NCBI RefSeq assembly: GCF_000300195.1
Contig: NZ_AMQH01000009.1
Location: 1-64,000 of the forward strand
DNA length: 64,000 nucleotides
From: Clostridium tunisiense TJ
GTDB taxonomy: Bacteria > Bacillota > Clostridia > Clostridiales > Clostridiaceae
Reading direction: 5' to 3'
Every line of letters starts with the position of its first letter. Positions within the stretch are counted from its first letter, which is position 1. A program made the position numbers and the translations under genes. This document shows, piece by piece, positions 52,701-62,266 of the stretch. The notes under the pieces are model-generated. The model saw nothing but the letters and a program-made list of their open reading frames with translations. It did no database searches and had not been told where the DNA came from.

Positions 52701-53939
52701 ATGAATATCAATGTTAAAAAGAAATGGACAATTTTAATTTATGTCGACGGAAACAATGAAATGGAAACTGTTATCTATAATACTTTTCTTCAATGTAAGA
52801 GTATAAACACCTTAGATAATGTAAATTTAGTTATGGAAATTGGACTTTTAGGAAGCAATAACTCTCCTAGCTCTGACAAGTGGTGTGGTGTAAGGAGATA
52901 TTTTCTTTCTTCTCCTTTAGAAGAAACTAGAAAAAATCACTCTTTACCTAGTACTAATTATACTGACGACTTTCCCCCTTCAGGAATTACCTTATGCTCA
53001 CCTCCAGTTTTGATAGAAGACTTAGGTAAGCAAAATATGGCAGACCCTAATAATCTCTATAAGTTTGTTACTTGGGGAATGAAAAACTATAGTGCTGACC
53101 ATTATATGCTTATCATTTCAGGACATGGCACTAATTTTGTAGGCGGTCTTACAGACTTAAGCAATGATAAAAAATACATTATGGGGATCCCTGAAATGTT
53201 TAAAGCTATATCTTTAGCATGTATTTCTGCTAATTCAGTTGTGGATATTTTGATTTTAGACATGTGCTTTATGAACTCTATTGAAACTCTTTATGAGGTA
53301 TCACAATATAGCAACGTTATAAAGTTTCTAATAAACCACACTGATTTTGCTCCTTATGAGGGATTAGATTATAAAAAGTTAATTAATTTTCTAGAAGAAA
53401 ATCTCGATTTTAGTAGTACAGCTTTATTTATAAAAAATCTTATAGCAACTCTTCCTTTTGACATAATTGCTTATAGGTTGGATATAGATAAAATGGACGC
53501 TATAAAAAAGACTTTTTCTGACTTTGCCTTATCCTATTTAGTTAAAAAAATAAAAGTTAGCCCTGTAAGCCTAGTAAAAAACCTTCAGCCTGTTTCTAAT
53601 AATTTAGATGAAATTTCAAACTTATATAATCTCTCAACCAGTTATATAGAGGAAATAAATAAAAAAATTCAGGATATTGTTATTTCTACCAAATATAAGT
53701 TTCTTGGATTAAATTCTTCTATTAATATAACTTGTAATGAAATAGGTAGGCTTATTGGATTTTATAGCAAGCTTGGCTTTTCAAAAGAAAACTATTGGAC
53801 TAAACTCCTTAGTTCAGCTAATCCCTCTGAAATTAATACAGCTAAGGTTATGGTAAGAACTGTAGATTCTTCTATTTCCTCTGTTCACTATTTATTAAGT
53901 TTAAAAACCGATATAAAGAGTGACACTACTTTGATTTAA
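52701..53939 (+). CDS. Clostripain-family (C11) cysteine peptidase
   Basis: 412 residues. The C11 start KKWTILIYVDGNNEMETVIY, catalytic His142 in LIISGHGTNF and Cys189 in ILDMCFMNSIE are intact. Clostripain-like enzymes cleave after basic residues and need self-cleavage in some members. Here there is no signal peptide, so the product is cytoplasmic or freed by cell lysis, unlike secreted clostripain. The region after residue 250 is less conserved. The ATG follows AGGATGATAATGAT. It lies behind the cysteine-rich gene and ends at a shared bidirectional terminator. Confidence 0.87.
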   Translation: MNINVKKKWTILIYVDGNNEMETVIYNTFLQCKSINTLDNVNLVMEIGLLGSNNSPSSDKWCGVRRYFLSSPLEETRKNHSLPSTNYTDDFPPSGITLCSPPVLIEDLGKQNMADPNNLYKFVTWGMKNYSADHYMLIISGHGTNFVGGLTDLSNDKKYIMGIPEMFKAISLACISANSVVDILILDMCFMNSIETLYEVSQYSNVIKFLINHTDFAPYEGLDYKKLINFLEENLDFSSTALFIKNLIATLPFDIIAYRLDIDKMDAIKKTFSDFALSYLVKKIKVSPVSLVKNLQPVSNNLDEISNLYNLSTSYIEEINKKIQDIVISTKYKFLGLNSSINITCNEIGRLIGFYSKLGFSKENYWTKLLSSANPSEINTAKVMVRTVDSSISSVHYLLSLKTDIKSDTTLI

Positions 53940-54060
53940 CTATGCTTCTCACCCTACAGTACTTTTTCTTGGCTGTGGAGTTTTTTACCTGCATATTACA
54001 AATAGGATATATATTAGTTCCCATGCTATTAGTATCACATTACGTATTAATAGAAAACAA

Positions 54061-54094
54061 AAACCAAGTCTTCAACAGCTGATAGACTTGGTTT
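54061..54094. terminator. Bidirectional terminator
   Basis: Perfect 11-bp stem AAACCAAGTCT / AGACTTGGTTT with a 12-nt loop between the convergent peptidase and kinase genes. Confidence 0.8.
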
Positions 54095-54196
54095 CCTTAT
54101 TGGACACACAAATAAATTTACATTTTAAATTGCATATCCTTACATTATTATATGCTCAAGTATAAATTTTGTTTATACTAATATAGTGACCCAAAA

Positions 54197-56479
54197 TTAA
54201 CATCTAATATCTATACCATAAATATCAGAAAACTCTATTCTTATTCTTTCAACTCTTGAATTACATACTAATTGACTATTGCAAGCTACATCTTCATCTT
54301 CGGGTACTACATTATCCGGTAGAATTATAATAAATTCTGTTCCCTTTTCTAACTCACTTTTCACTTCAATAGTTCCACCATGTAATTCTACAAAAGATTT
54401 AACTAAGGACAATCCTATACCACTACCTTCACTGATTTTAGTTAGCCTATTATTCACCTGTTTAAACCTTTCAAACACATCTTGGAGCTTATCTTGTGGT
54501 ATTCCAATTCCAGTATCCTTTACAGATATTTGTACTTTATCCCTGGAAGTTTCCACTTGAACTTCAATCTTTCCATCTGGAGTATTGAACTTAATAGCAT
54601 TAGATAGTAGATTTAATATTATCCTTTCCATCTTATCTAAATCAAAAGCAATTACTTTCTCTTCACAGTCCGTATCAAAGATAACTTCTATGCCTTTCTC
54701 CTGAGCAAATCCTGCTACAGATCCACAAATCCCCTCAACGTAATTCACTATATCATAATTTTCAGGACAATAGTCTACATGACCTGCATCCATTTTAGTG
54801 GTATCGATAAGATTGCTTATTAGTCTTAACAGTCTAAAACTATTTTGCTTTATAATCTTTATATAGTTTTTAAAACTTCTCAGGTTTTCATTTTTTTCAT
54901 TACTCAAGTTAAACTCTAGCATTTGTAAAGAACTAAATATTAAGTTAAGAGGTGTTCTAAATTCATGAGATAGGTTTGCAAAAAATTCTGTTCTTAATCT
55001 CTCAATTTCTCTTTCTGCTTCCTTAATAGTTGTAATATCCTGGGATATCCCTAGTACTCTAGGCTTATCCTCTATACCGGTACTCTCTACCCAAAAGGTT
55101 CTTGTCCATATCCATTTTATCTTTCCATCTGCACTGATTATTCTGTAAGTCTTATCTATTTCCTTTTCACCTTTTGCCTCATTAATTATATGTCTATCTT
55201 CTGGATGAATTACTGAGTAGTAATCCCAACTATCTTTATATAAATCCTTACAACTTCTACCAAAAATCTTTTCATACCCTGGACTTACATAAGTAATTTT
55301 CTCTCCTTCTCTTATATAGAATACTCCATCAATATTTTCTGCTAGTTGCCTAAACTTTTCTTCACTGTCCATAAGTTTTTTTTCAAATAAATTTCTTTGA
55401 GTTATATCCCTAGAAATTCCTAGTATCCCAACTATATTATTATTCTCATCATAAAAGGGACTTTTTATAGTTTCGTACTGTCTTACACTGCCATCTATTA
55501 AAGTTAAAGTTTCTTCATAAACCTTAGACTTTCCTGCTTTAATTACTTCTCTATCTTGTGATAAAATCTCTTCAACTTGCTTAGAGTCTTCAATCAAATC
55601 TCTATCGGTTTTTCCTACTAACTCCTTCTCTTGTTTACCAAAAAACTCTCTTAAAATTGCTTCATTTAACCCTGAATAAACTCCATTGATATCTTTATAA
55701 AATACAAAGTCAGGTATTGAGTTAATTAAAGTCTTAAAAAACTTATCCTTGTTATTTATTTCAGTTTTAAATTTCTTTCCCTCATCAATATTCATGGAAA
55801 ACCCAATTGTCCCCATAAAGTTTTTATTTTCATCGTAAACTGCGGTTTTATAGGTTTTATACCACATTTCCTTAAAATAATATTCATAGACACATTGATC
55901 TCCTTGACTTTTTACTACCTCATTATCTTCTCTATAGAATTGCACTGCTCTTTCTCTGTCCCAAAGCTCAAAATCTGTTCTTCCTCGAACTTTATTTAGT
56001 GAGAACTCACTATCCTTTTCATAATGATTATTTACAAGAATATATCGGCCATTTTTATCCTTTGCCCAAGCTGAAAAAGGTAAGTTATTTACCAATGCTT
56101 TTATAAATGGTTCTTCTCTATGAACTTCTACAAGCTGAACTATAAATTTATCATTTTCATAATGGGTAATGTGGATTTGAAACCAACTATTAAGCTTGTC
56201 TAAAAATACTTCAACTGTTTTACCCCTGTCAGCCGCTTGTACTTCGCTAAAAAATTCTATCCAAGAAAAACTATTTCCGATAAAAGTTGAAAAAACTTCC
56301 CTTATTGTTCTTCCAATAACTTCTTCCTTCAGCTTCATTGTATTTTTAAAGGCTTCATTTGCATCTAATATAATAAAATCTATAATATTTTCCCTATTAT
56401 CTTCCCTTATCACTTTGCCATAGAAATAAGCAAAGGAGGATTTTCTTACAACATCCCTATAAAAATTCTCACTATTCAT
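54197..56479 (-). CDS. Cytoplasmic multi-PAS sensor histidine kinase
   Basis: About 760 residues without membrane spans. Roughly four PAS domains fill the first 490 residues (for example LVNNLPFSAWAKDKNGRYIL, SIPDFVFYKDINGVYSGLNE, VSPGYEKIFGRSCKDLYKDS), with PAC segments ending IGFSMNIDEGKK and LGISRDITQRN. HisKA follows with the phosphoacceptor His in FANLSHEFRTPLNLIF, then an ATPase domain with NLLSNAIKFNTPDGKIEV, DTGIGIPQDKLQ and GSGIGLSLVKSFVEL. The start ATG follows GGTGATATTT. No response regulator gene is adjacent, so it is an orphan kinase. Orphan kinases of this kind often feed Spo0A in clostridia; that is only a possibility here. Confidence 0.92.
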   Translation of the reverse strand: MNSENFYRDVVRKSSFAYFYGKVIREDNRENIIDFIILDANEAFKNTMKLKEEVIGRTIREVFSTFIGNSFSWIEFFSEVQAADRGKTVEVFLDKLNSWFQIHITHYENDKFIVQLVEVHREEPFIKALVNNLPFSAWAKDKNGRYILVNNHYEKDSEFSLNKVRGRTDFELWDRERAVQFYREDNEVVKSQGDQCVYEYYFKEMWYKTYKTAVYDENKNFMGTIGFSMNIDEGKKFKTEINNKDKFFKTLINSIPDFVFYKDINGVYSGLNEAILREFFGKQEKELVGKTDRDLIEDSKQVEEILSQDREVIKAGKSKVYEETLTLIDGSVRQYETIKSPFYDENNNIVGILGISRDITQRNLFEKKLMDSEEKFRQLAENIDGVFYIREGEKITYVSPGYEKIFGRSCKDLYKDSWDYYSVIHPEDRHIINEAKGEKEIDKTYRIISADGKIKWIWTRTFWVESTGIEDKPRVLGISQDITTIKEAEREIERLRTEFFANLSHEFRTPLNLIFSSLQMLEFNLSNEKNENLRSFKNYIKIIKQNSFRLLRLISNLIDTTKMDAGHVDYCPENYDIVNYVEGICGSVAGFAQEKGIEVIFDTDCEEKVIAFDLDKMERIILNLLSNAIKFNTPDGKIEVQVETSRDKVQISVKDTGIGIPQDKLQDVFERFKQVNNRLTKISEGSGIGLSLVKSFVELHGGTIEVKSELEKGTEFIIILPDNVVPEDEDVACNSQLVCNSRVERIRIEFSDIYGIDIRC

Positions 56480-56565
56480 AAATATCACCCCGTGTTTACA
56501 TTTTATGCAAAATTTAGAGATTATTCAACAAATATCTTAGTAATATTTTCTTGTAAAATGTGGAA

Positions 56566-56589
56566 AGCACAGGATTTAACTCCTGTGCT
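56566..56589. other. Hairpin between the phosphoesterase and kinase genes
   Basis: Perfect 9-bp stem AGCACAGGA / TCCTGTGCT with a 6-nt loop. T-tracts on both sides are weak, so termination is uncertain. Confidence 0.5.
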
Positions 56590-56657
56590 CTTAAAACTCC
56601 TTATAACCTATCTCTTTCAATACTTTATTAACCTGTAAAAAACATTAATCCCATTTA

Positions 56658-57848
56658 TTAGTTAGACCCTTTATCCACCAGCTCCATATTGCTAGTGAGA
56701 TTTATTTGAACAATTTCAGATCTGCTACCTATTCTTATAGGTGGTCCCCAAGTTCCATACCCTGAAGATACTATCACATTAAAATCTTCCTTTTTATCAT
56801 AACCATAAACCAAATCATAGCCTCTATTAGTAAAAAAGTTATATGGTATAAACTGCCCCCTGTGTGTATGTCCTGACACTTGTAAATCTATCCTTTCATT
56901 TTGAGCTTCTTTAAGACTAGCATTCATCGGATTATGATCAATTACTATTACTGGTTTAGTTTTATCTAAATCCTTGGTAATATCTTTCAGACTTTTTCTA
57001 TTCCCACCCATTCTTTTAATGGCTACGTCTTCCCTTCCAACCACATAAAAACTATCATTGATCAGTTTAAAGTCGTCCTTAAGTACAGTAACTCCTACCT
57101 CCTCTAAGGACTTCGTTAGTTGTGGCACTTTGCTACCTAGATCATGATTACCAAAGGAAAAATAAGTTCCATATTGGCTATTAAGTTTTCCTAATTCTTT
57201 GGCCATTTGATTTTCTAGGAAAGGCTTTATAGAGCTATCAATTAAGTCTCCAGCAATAAGAACAATGTCTGGGTTCATCTCATTGACTTCCCCAACTAAA
57301 TTTTTTAATCTTTTTACATCCATATAATCTCCAAGATGTATGTCAGATATTAATGCGATTTTCAAATTATCTTCTCTTAAGGTTTTGTTTACCTTAACAT
57401 CGTAGGCTTTAACGTAAGAACTCCTACCACTCCAAGTACCATAAATTAAAATTGTACCAATGGCCACTGCTAAAAATATAGTTACATAGAAACTAAAATT
57501 GCTATAAGCAGCACTATCTTTAGGTAGAAAGGAGTATCTTTTATTCGCAAGCCTTATCATATCAATTATTGGAAACACTAACATTAGATAAGATAAAATT
57601 GCTACATAATAAATCCCCACATATAACATTGGCGTTGAGAGAAAACCTGGAAGATAATCTCCCGCAACTTGGTTTACAACATAAGCTAAAGCAACTACCC
57701 AAAATATAATCCAAAAAATTCTATTATTAAGTGTGTATCTATGCTGTATTCTCTCCATGACTCTTCTACCTATATAGTAGTTTCCAATGGCATAAACTGA
57801 AGTGGCAATCAAAACAAAGAAAAAAATTCTAAAATCAAAATTCCTCAT
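56658..57848 (-). CDS. Membrane metallophosphoesterase (YaeI-like)
   Basis: About 396 residues. The first 155 residues hold four to five membrane spans (FDFRIFFFVLIATSVYAIGN, TLIYGTW-type end), followed by a calcineurin-like domain with IALISDIHLGDYMDVKRLKN, IVLIAGDLIDSS, FSFGNHDLGSK, VIDHNPMN and VSGHTHRGQFIP, all metal ligands being present. Relatives cleave lipid or nucleotide phosphates; the substrate is unknown. The ATG follows GGAAGGGG. No partner gene is clear. Confidence 0.88.
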   Translation of the reverse strand: MRNFDFRIFFFVLIATSVYAIGNYYIGRRVMERIQHRYTLNNRIFWIIFWVVALAYVVNQVAGDYLPGFLSTPMLYVGIYYVAILSYLMLVFPIIDMIRLANKRYSFLPKDSAAYSNFSFYVTIFLAVAIGTILIYGTWSGRSSYVKAYDVKVNKTLREDNLKIALISDIHLGDYMDVKRLKNLVGEVNEMNPDIVLIAGDLIDSSIKPFLENQMAKELGKLNSQYGTYFSFGNHDLGSKVPQLTKSLEEVGVTVLKDDFKLINDSFYVVGREDVAIKRMGGNRKSLKDITKDLDKTKPVIVIDHNPMNASLKEAQNERIDLQVSGHTHRGQFIPYNFFTNRGYDLVYGYDKKEDFNVIVSSGYGTWGPPIRIGSRSEIVQINLTSNMELVDKGSN

Positions 57849-57999
57849 AAACAAACCCCTTCCGTAGACCAACTTTATATATGTTCATATTGAATATATG
57901 TTTAATATTTCCACAGGGAGTTTTCATATTCATATTTTCTGAGATTTTCACGAAATCTTTTTAGGTATATAATAGGAGATGTTGAAAGGAAGTGAGTTT

Positions 58000-58296
58000 A
58001 TGCAATTTTTAGTTACTGGTTATGATGGAAAAGATGAAAAAGCTATTGAAAGAAGACTTGCATATCGTGATGAGCATTTAGCCCTTGCAGCTTCAATGGC
58101 TAAGGAGAACAAGTTTTTATGTGCAGCTGCTCTTGTTGATGAAAAGGATCAAATGATTGGTTCTGTGCTTATGGTGGATTTCCCTTCTAGAAAAGAGTTA
58201 GACAACTGGCTTGCCATAGAACCTTATATCAAAGGAAATGTATGGGAAAGTGTTGATGTTAAACCTTGCAAGGTTTCTCCTATATTTATGAAGTAA
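58000..58296 (+). CDS. YciI family protein
   Basis: 98 residues, the standard YciI length. MQFLVTGYDGKDEKAIERRL begins the fold, then HLALAASMAKENKFLCAAAL, and DFPSRKELDNWLAIEPYIKG and WESVDVKPCKVSPIF finish it. YciI proteins are dimeric, ferredoxin-like and sometimes hydrolytic; no function can be fixed. I start at the ATG after AGGAAGTGAGTTT, not the earlier in-frame ATG, which has only GGAG adjoining it. It has its own terminator. Confidence 0.9.
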   Translation: MQFLVTGYDGKDEKAIERRLAYRDEHLALAASMAKENKFLCAAALVDEKDQMIGSVLMVDFPSRKELDNWLAIEPYIKGNVWESVDVKPCKVSPIFMK

Positions 58297-58340
58297 AAAA
58301 TACACCTCAAAATAGCTTTTCATTTTGGGGTGTATTTTTT
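58295..58340. terminator. Terminator of the YciI gene
   Basis: Long stem AAAAAATACACC-T-CAAAAT / ATTTTG-G-GGTGTATTTTTT directly after the stop codon; A/T runs make it bidirectional. Confidence 0.88.
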
Positions 58341-58538
58341 ATAGGTTTTTTATTAATCATAAAAAACAAAAAAAGAGCAGCTATTCATCCTTAGCTACCC
58401 TTAAGAGTATATAATAAATTATAGGGACTTCACTTAATTAACAAAAGGTTTAATTAAATTTCAAAAGATAATTATCTTCTTTTAATAGTAATTAAATCGC
58501 CTTTTAAAACTATAAATCAAAACAAGCCTGCTCTTTAC

Positions 58539-58688
58539 TTAGATTAGAATATCTTCAAATTGCCATCCTAAATATTCAACATCCATTCCATCTATTCTTT
58601 CATCTAATTCATTAATTGCTTTTCTGTCATCTCTTTTCTTAAGTTTGAATTGCCATGTTACATATTGATATTCAATATTTGTTAACAT
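58539..58688 (-). CDS. Small protein, 49 residues, with structured leader
   Basis: ATG seven bases after GAGGAGAG. The protein begins MLTNIEYQYVTWQFKLKKRD, continues DRKAINELDERIDGMDVEYL and ends GWQFEDILI. It carries two similar WQF elements (TWQFKLKK and GWQFEDI) and is soluble and charged, with no signal peptide. I do not recognise a family. Upstream are three hairpins within 170 bases, one directly before the ribosome binding site. The good site and the balanced, protein-like composition favour a true gene. Downstream is the YciI terminator on the other strand. Confidence 0.6.
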   Translation of the reverse strand: MLTNIEYQYVTWQFKLKKRDDRKAINELDERIDGMDVEYLGWQFEDILI

Positions 58689-58713
58689 TTTCACACTCTC
58701 CTCTATAATTATA

Positions 58714-58862
58714 CCACTAAAGTCTAAGCTTTAGTGGATTATTTCCTAAAACAACTTGTGGCTAAAAATTCCCACAGATTAATATCCTATGATTAAGAAT
58801 ACAGCCCATAAATCATGGCATCAGTGATTTTTTTCATAGCAAATAGTATTCCTGATAGGATA
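58714..58862 (-). ncRNA. Candidate structured leader or small RNA
   Basis: Three structures in a row on the minus strand. The first is an interrupted long stem of TATCCTAT/ATAGGATA, GAATAC/GTATTC and AAATCA/TGATTT over 80 bases. The second is TGTGG/CCACA. The third is CCACTAAAG/CTTTAGTGG, ending 25 bases before the 49-residue ORF. A possible extended -10 promoter (TGTTAAAAT) lies about 75 bases upstream. No Rfam class is recognisable to me. It may be a leader that controls the ORF, or an independent RNA. Confidence 0.4.
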
Positions 58863-59050
58863 ATAACCTTTTGACTATTAATTTTATTAACAAAATCAAT
58901 ATTTAATAAAAAATATTTTTCACTTGCTCTTTGTTTATATTTTAACACACTTATTTCAAAAAGTGAAGGGTTTTTGTTAATTTTCTCAATATTGGAACTT
59001 TTTCATCTAATTATCCTTATATCGTATAAAATTATTCTATAGTTTCAATC

Positions 59051-59626
59051 CTAATAAGTTATATTTCTATGGTTTAAAGCTTCCTTTAAAAGCCTAATAG
59101 CTTGTCCTTTTCTTTTTGTTACAATTCTATAGTTTATATTTTTTTCCTCTGAATACTTTTTTAGAGTGCCTTCATTTTTGATGTAATGATAATCTATAAT
59201 ATCCCTTAACTCCACGGGTAACTCATTTATGCACTGATGAACTATTTTTTTAATTTCCTTTTTTATATATTCCCCCTCGATATTTTCTTCTGACTTTATG
59301 ATATCTACTAACTGCACCTCATCTTCTATATAATAATCTAAACTGCTAACATAATTTTCCCTTGCTTTACCCCTTATTAAATAATTGAAGTTTTTTTGTA
59401 TTGCAAAGCTCACATAAGCTGTGAAATTTCCCTTTTGGAAATCATACTTGTTTACTGCATTCATTACTGACATATACCCAATTTGAATTAAATCTTCCTT
59501 GTCATAACCATTAATATAAACACTATTACCATGTTTAATAATAAGCCCCTTATATTTCATCATTAATTCCTCTAAGGCCATTTTATCCCCTTCTTTTGCT
59601 CTAATGATTAACTCCTCATAATACAT
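59051..59626 (-). CDS. Small sigma-70-family sigma factor
   Basis: About 191 residues. Region 2 is visible at about 5-80 (YDKEDLIQIGYMSVMNAVNK, NFTAYVSFAIQKNFNYLIRG) and region 4 at about 130-185 (INELPVELRDIIDYHYIKNE, LKKYSEEKNINYRIVTKRKG). Region 3 is missing. The size and the divergent region 4 resemble the BotR/TcdR/UviA group of clostridial sigma factors or atypical ECF factors. There is no anti-sigma gene next to it. The ATG follows GGGGGAAGAGAAT. It is divergent from murC. Target genes cannot be deduced. Confidence 0.8.
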   Translation of the reverse strand: MYYEELIIRAKEGDKMALEELMMKYKGLIIKHGNSVYINGYDKEDLIQIGYMSVMNAVNKYDFQKGNFTAYVSFAIQKNFNYLIRGKARENYVSSLDYYIEDEVQLVDIIKSEENIEGEYIKKEIKKIVHQCINELPVELRDIIDYHYIKNEGTLKKYSEEKNINYRIVTKRKGQAIRLLKEALNHRNITY

Positions 59627-59809
59627 ATTCTCTTCCCCCTCATATAGTATCAATAGTTATATATGCTTAAACAGAAAAGTTTCACAAAAATAAATAAAAC
59701 TTTTAGAATTTTTTCGATTTTTATATTTTTAATTTTCGTAGTGTCCTTTTTAAAGATTTTTGTATATAATTTAAAGATGAGCTATTTTTTATTATAAGGA
59801 GCTGTTATC

Positions 59810-61183
59810 ATGTCTTTCGATTTTTTAAAGGATACAAATAAAAAAGTTCACTTCATTGGAATTGGTGGAATTAGCATGAGTGGATTGGCAGAAATACTAC
59901 TTAAGAATGGTTATAAAGTGTCGGGATCGGACATGAAGGATTCTTCCATAGTAGATAAACTTAGAAATAAAGGTGCGGAAATATACATTGGTCATCATAG
60001 TGACAACATAAAGGATGTGGACTTAGTAGTTTACACCGCTGCTGTTCATCCTGATAACGTTGAGTTTATAAAAGCGGAACAACTAAATATTCCTATGATG
60101 GATAGAGCAGAATTTTTAGGGAAAATCATGCTTGGCCATAAATACGGCATAGCTGTATCTGGAACTCACGGTAAAACCACTACTACTTCCATGGTTTCAC
60201 ATATTGTGCTAGAAGAAGATGTGGATCCAACTATTCTTGTAGGTGGAGAACTTGATGTAATAAATGGAAATGTTCTTGCTGGTAGCAGTGAATACTTTGT
60301 TACTGAGGCTTGTGAGTATAAGGGATCTTTCTTGAAATTTTACCCTTATATTGGAATAATTCTTAATATAGATGCAGACCACCTGGATTATTATAGAGAC
60401 TTAGCCCACATTAAAGATACCTTTAAACAGTTTGTAGATATAATCCCTAAAGATGGTTATATGGTTGCAAATGCAGATGATACTGATGTATTAGATGTGG
60501 TGGAAAATGCTAAGTGTAATGTACTGACTTATGGAATAAATAATGGTGAATTTAGAGCTAAGAATATATTTTACAACACTCTTGGCTGTGCATCCTTTGA
60601 TGCCTATAAGAGTGATGAAAAATTATTTAGTGTAGAACTGAACGTTCCTGGAGAGCACAATGTACTTAACTCTCTTTCAGCAATTTGCTGCGCCCTTGCC
60701 CTGAATTTTTCTAAAGAATCTATTACTAGAGGATTATCTAACTTCAAAGGAACTCACAGAAGATTTGAGCTTAAAGGGGTTAAAAATGGAATTAATGTTA
60801 TTGATGACTATGCACATCACCCAACTGAAATTCTAGCTACTCTAAAAGCTGCACAAAACTATCCTCATAATAGAATTTTTGGGGTATTTCAACCTCATAC
60901 TTATACTAGAACTATAACCTTATTCAAAGATTTTGTAGAATGCTTTCACGGTGTTGATGAGTTAATCCTAGCTGATATATATGCTGCTCGAGAAAAGGAT
61001 ACTGGAATTGTTAGTTCTATAACTCTTGGAGATGCTATTAGAGCTACCGGGGTTAAAGCTCTTAACTTCCATAGCTTTGAAGAAATAGTTTCTTACTTAA
61101 AAGAAAACCTAAAAGAAGGAGATTTACTTCTTACTATTGGTGCTGGGGATGTAAATAAAGTAGGAGAAATGTACCTAAAGTAA
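59810..61183 (+). CDS. murC: UDP-N-acetylmuramate--L-alanine ligase
   Basis: 457 residues, full length. The UDP-binding start [21 protein letters not shown]-loop [51 protein letters not shown] and [16 protein letters not shown] are all MurC hallmarks. It adds L-alanine to UDP-MurNAc in peptidoglycan synthesis. The ATG follows AAGGAGCTGTTATC. It is close to purR in several clostridia; here about 38 kb separates the two, in divergent orientation. Confidence 0.96.
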   Translation: MSFDFLKDTNKKVHFIGIGGISMSGLAEILLKNGYKVSGSDMKDSSIVDKLRNKGAEIYIGHHSDNIKDVDLVVYTAAVHPDNVEFIKAEQLNIPMMDRAEFLGKIMLGHKYGIAVSGTHGKTTTTSMVSHIVLEEDVDPTILVGGELDVINGNVLAGSSEYFVTEACEYKGSFLKFYPYIGIILNIDADHLDYYRDLAHIKDTFKQFVDIIPKDGYMVANADDTDVLDVVENAKCNVLTYGINNGEFRAKNIFYNTLGCASFDAYKSDEKLFSVELNVPGEHNVLNSLSAICCALALNFSKESITRGLSNFKGTHRRFELKGVKNGINVIDDYAHHPTEILATLKAAQNYPHNRIFGVFQPHTYTRTITLFKDFVECFHGVDELILADIYAAREKDTGIVSSITLGDAIRATGVKALNFHSFEEIVSYLKENLKEGDLLLTIGAGDVNKVGEMYLK

Positions 61184-61260
61184 ATATCTAGCTGAAATAA
61201 TAATATATCTAACTAGCCTAGGCTAATATTTTATTAAATATAATCATGGGAGAGATACGG

Positions 61261-62187
61261 ATGAAAAAAGAAGTTTATTTAGTTAATGCCTTTACCTATA
61301 ACGACAAAGGTGGAAATGGTGCTGGTGTAGTACCTGATGCTAAGGGGCTATCTACAGAAATGATGCAAGCTATTGCAAAGGAAGTTGGTCTTTCAGAAAC
61401 TGCTTTTATAACTAAAGCTGAGGGCAATGAGGATTATGATTTTGAAGTAAAATTCTTCACCCCTACTACAGAGGTGGATTTATGCGGTCATGCAACTATT
61501 GCAGCTTTTAGCACTCTAGGTCAACTAGGCATAATTAACGGTTCTAATGAAATTATTAAAATAAAACAAAAGACTTTAGCTGGAATTCTAGACGTAGAAC
61601 TAACTTTTGAAAACAATAAGCTACAAAACGTGCTTATGACTCAAGCTGCTCCAAAATTTTTATTTTCTCTTTCAGTGCAAGATTTAGAGCCTCTTTGTGA
61701 GATTATGGGAATCTCTATAAATGATATAGGTGTTGGAGTTACCGGATATACGGCAAGACCAATGGCTGTGTCTACTGGTCTTAGTGATTTAATTCTTCCA
61801 GTTAAAACTTTAGATGCCCTTAAAAGTATAACTCCTGATTTTAAAGCTCTTGCTGATTATAGCAATGATAAAAATTTAATTGGGGTTCATGCTTTTACCT
61901 TTAAAACTGAAAACAGCGCCTCCACTGTTTCTACAAGAAACTTTGGTCCTGCAGTTGGTATAGATGAAGAAAGTGCCACTGGAACTGCTAATGGAGCTCT
62001 AGCTGCTTATTTAATTAAAAATAAGCTTTATCCTTTTACTGATGACACAACCATAGTATGTGAGCAAGGATACTACATGGGAAATCCTAGTGAAGTTATT
62101 GCTAAGGTTCAAGGTGAAATGGATGACTTCATCATTAAAGTTGGAGGAAAAGCTACAATACTAGATAAAAAAGAAATTAATTTATAA
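61261..62187 (+). CDS. PhzF-family isomerase
   Basis: 308 residues with two related halves. Hallmarks are YLVNAFTYNDKGGNGAGVV, VGLSETAFITKAEG with the catalytic Glu, KFFTPTTEVDLCGHATIAAF and DEESATGTANGALAAYLI. PhzF proteins are cofactor-free isomerases or racemases; no phenazine genes are near, so a metabolic role is more likely than phenazine synthesis. The ATG follows GGGAGAG at six bases; an in-frame ATG 15 bases upstream overlaps that site. Confidence 0.9.
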   Translation: MKKEVYLVNAFTYNDKGGNGAGVVPDAKGLSTEMMQAIAKEVGLSETAFITKAEGNEDYDFEVKFFTPTTEVDLCGHATIAAFSTLGQLGIINGSNEIIKIKQKTLAGILDVELTFENNKLQNVLMTQAAPKFLFSLSVQDLEPLCEIMGISINDIGVGVTGYTARPMAVSTGLSDLILPVKTLDALKSITPDFKALADYSNDKNLIGVHAFTFKTENSASTVSTRNFGPAVGIDEESATGTANGALAAYLIKNKLYPFTDDTTIVCEQGYYMGNPSEVIAKVQGEMDDFIIKVGGKATILDKKEINL

Positions 62188-62198
62188 TTCCTTAGCAT

Positions 62199-62236
62199 AA
62201 AAAATAGTAAGCTTAAAAATAAGCTTACTATTTTTT
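62199..62236. terminator. Bidirectional terminator
   Basis: Perfect 17-bp inverted repeat AAAAAATAGTAAGCTTA with a 4-nt loop and its complement, between convergent genes. Confidence 0.9.
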
Positions 62237-62266
62237 ATTTAAGTATTCTATTTCCCTCTATGTATT

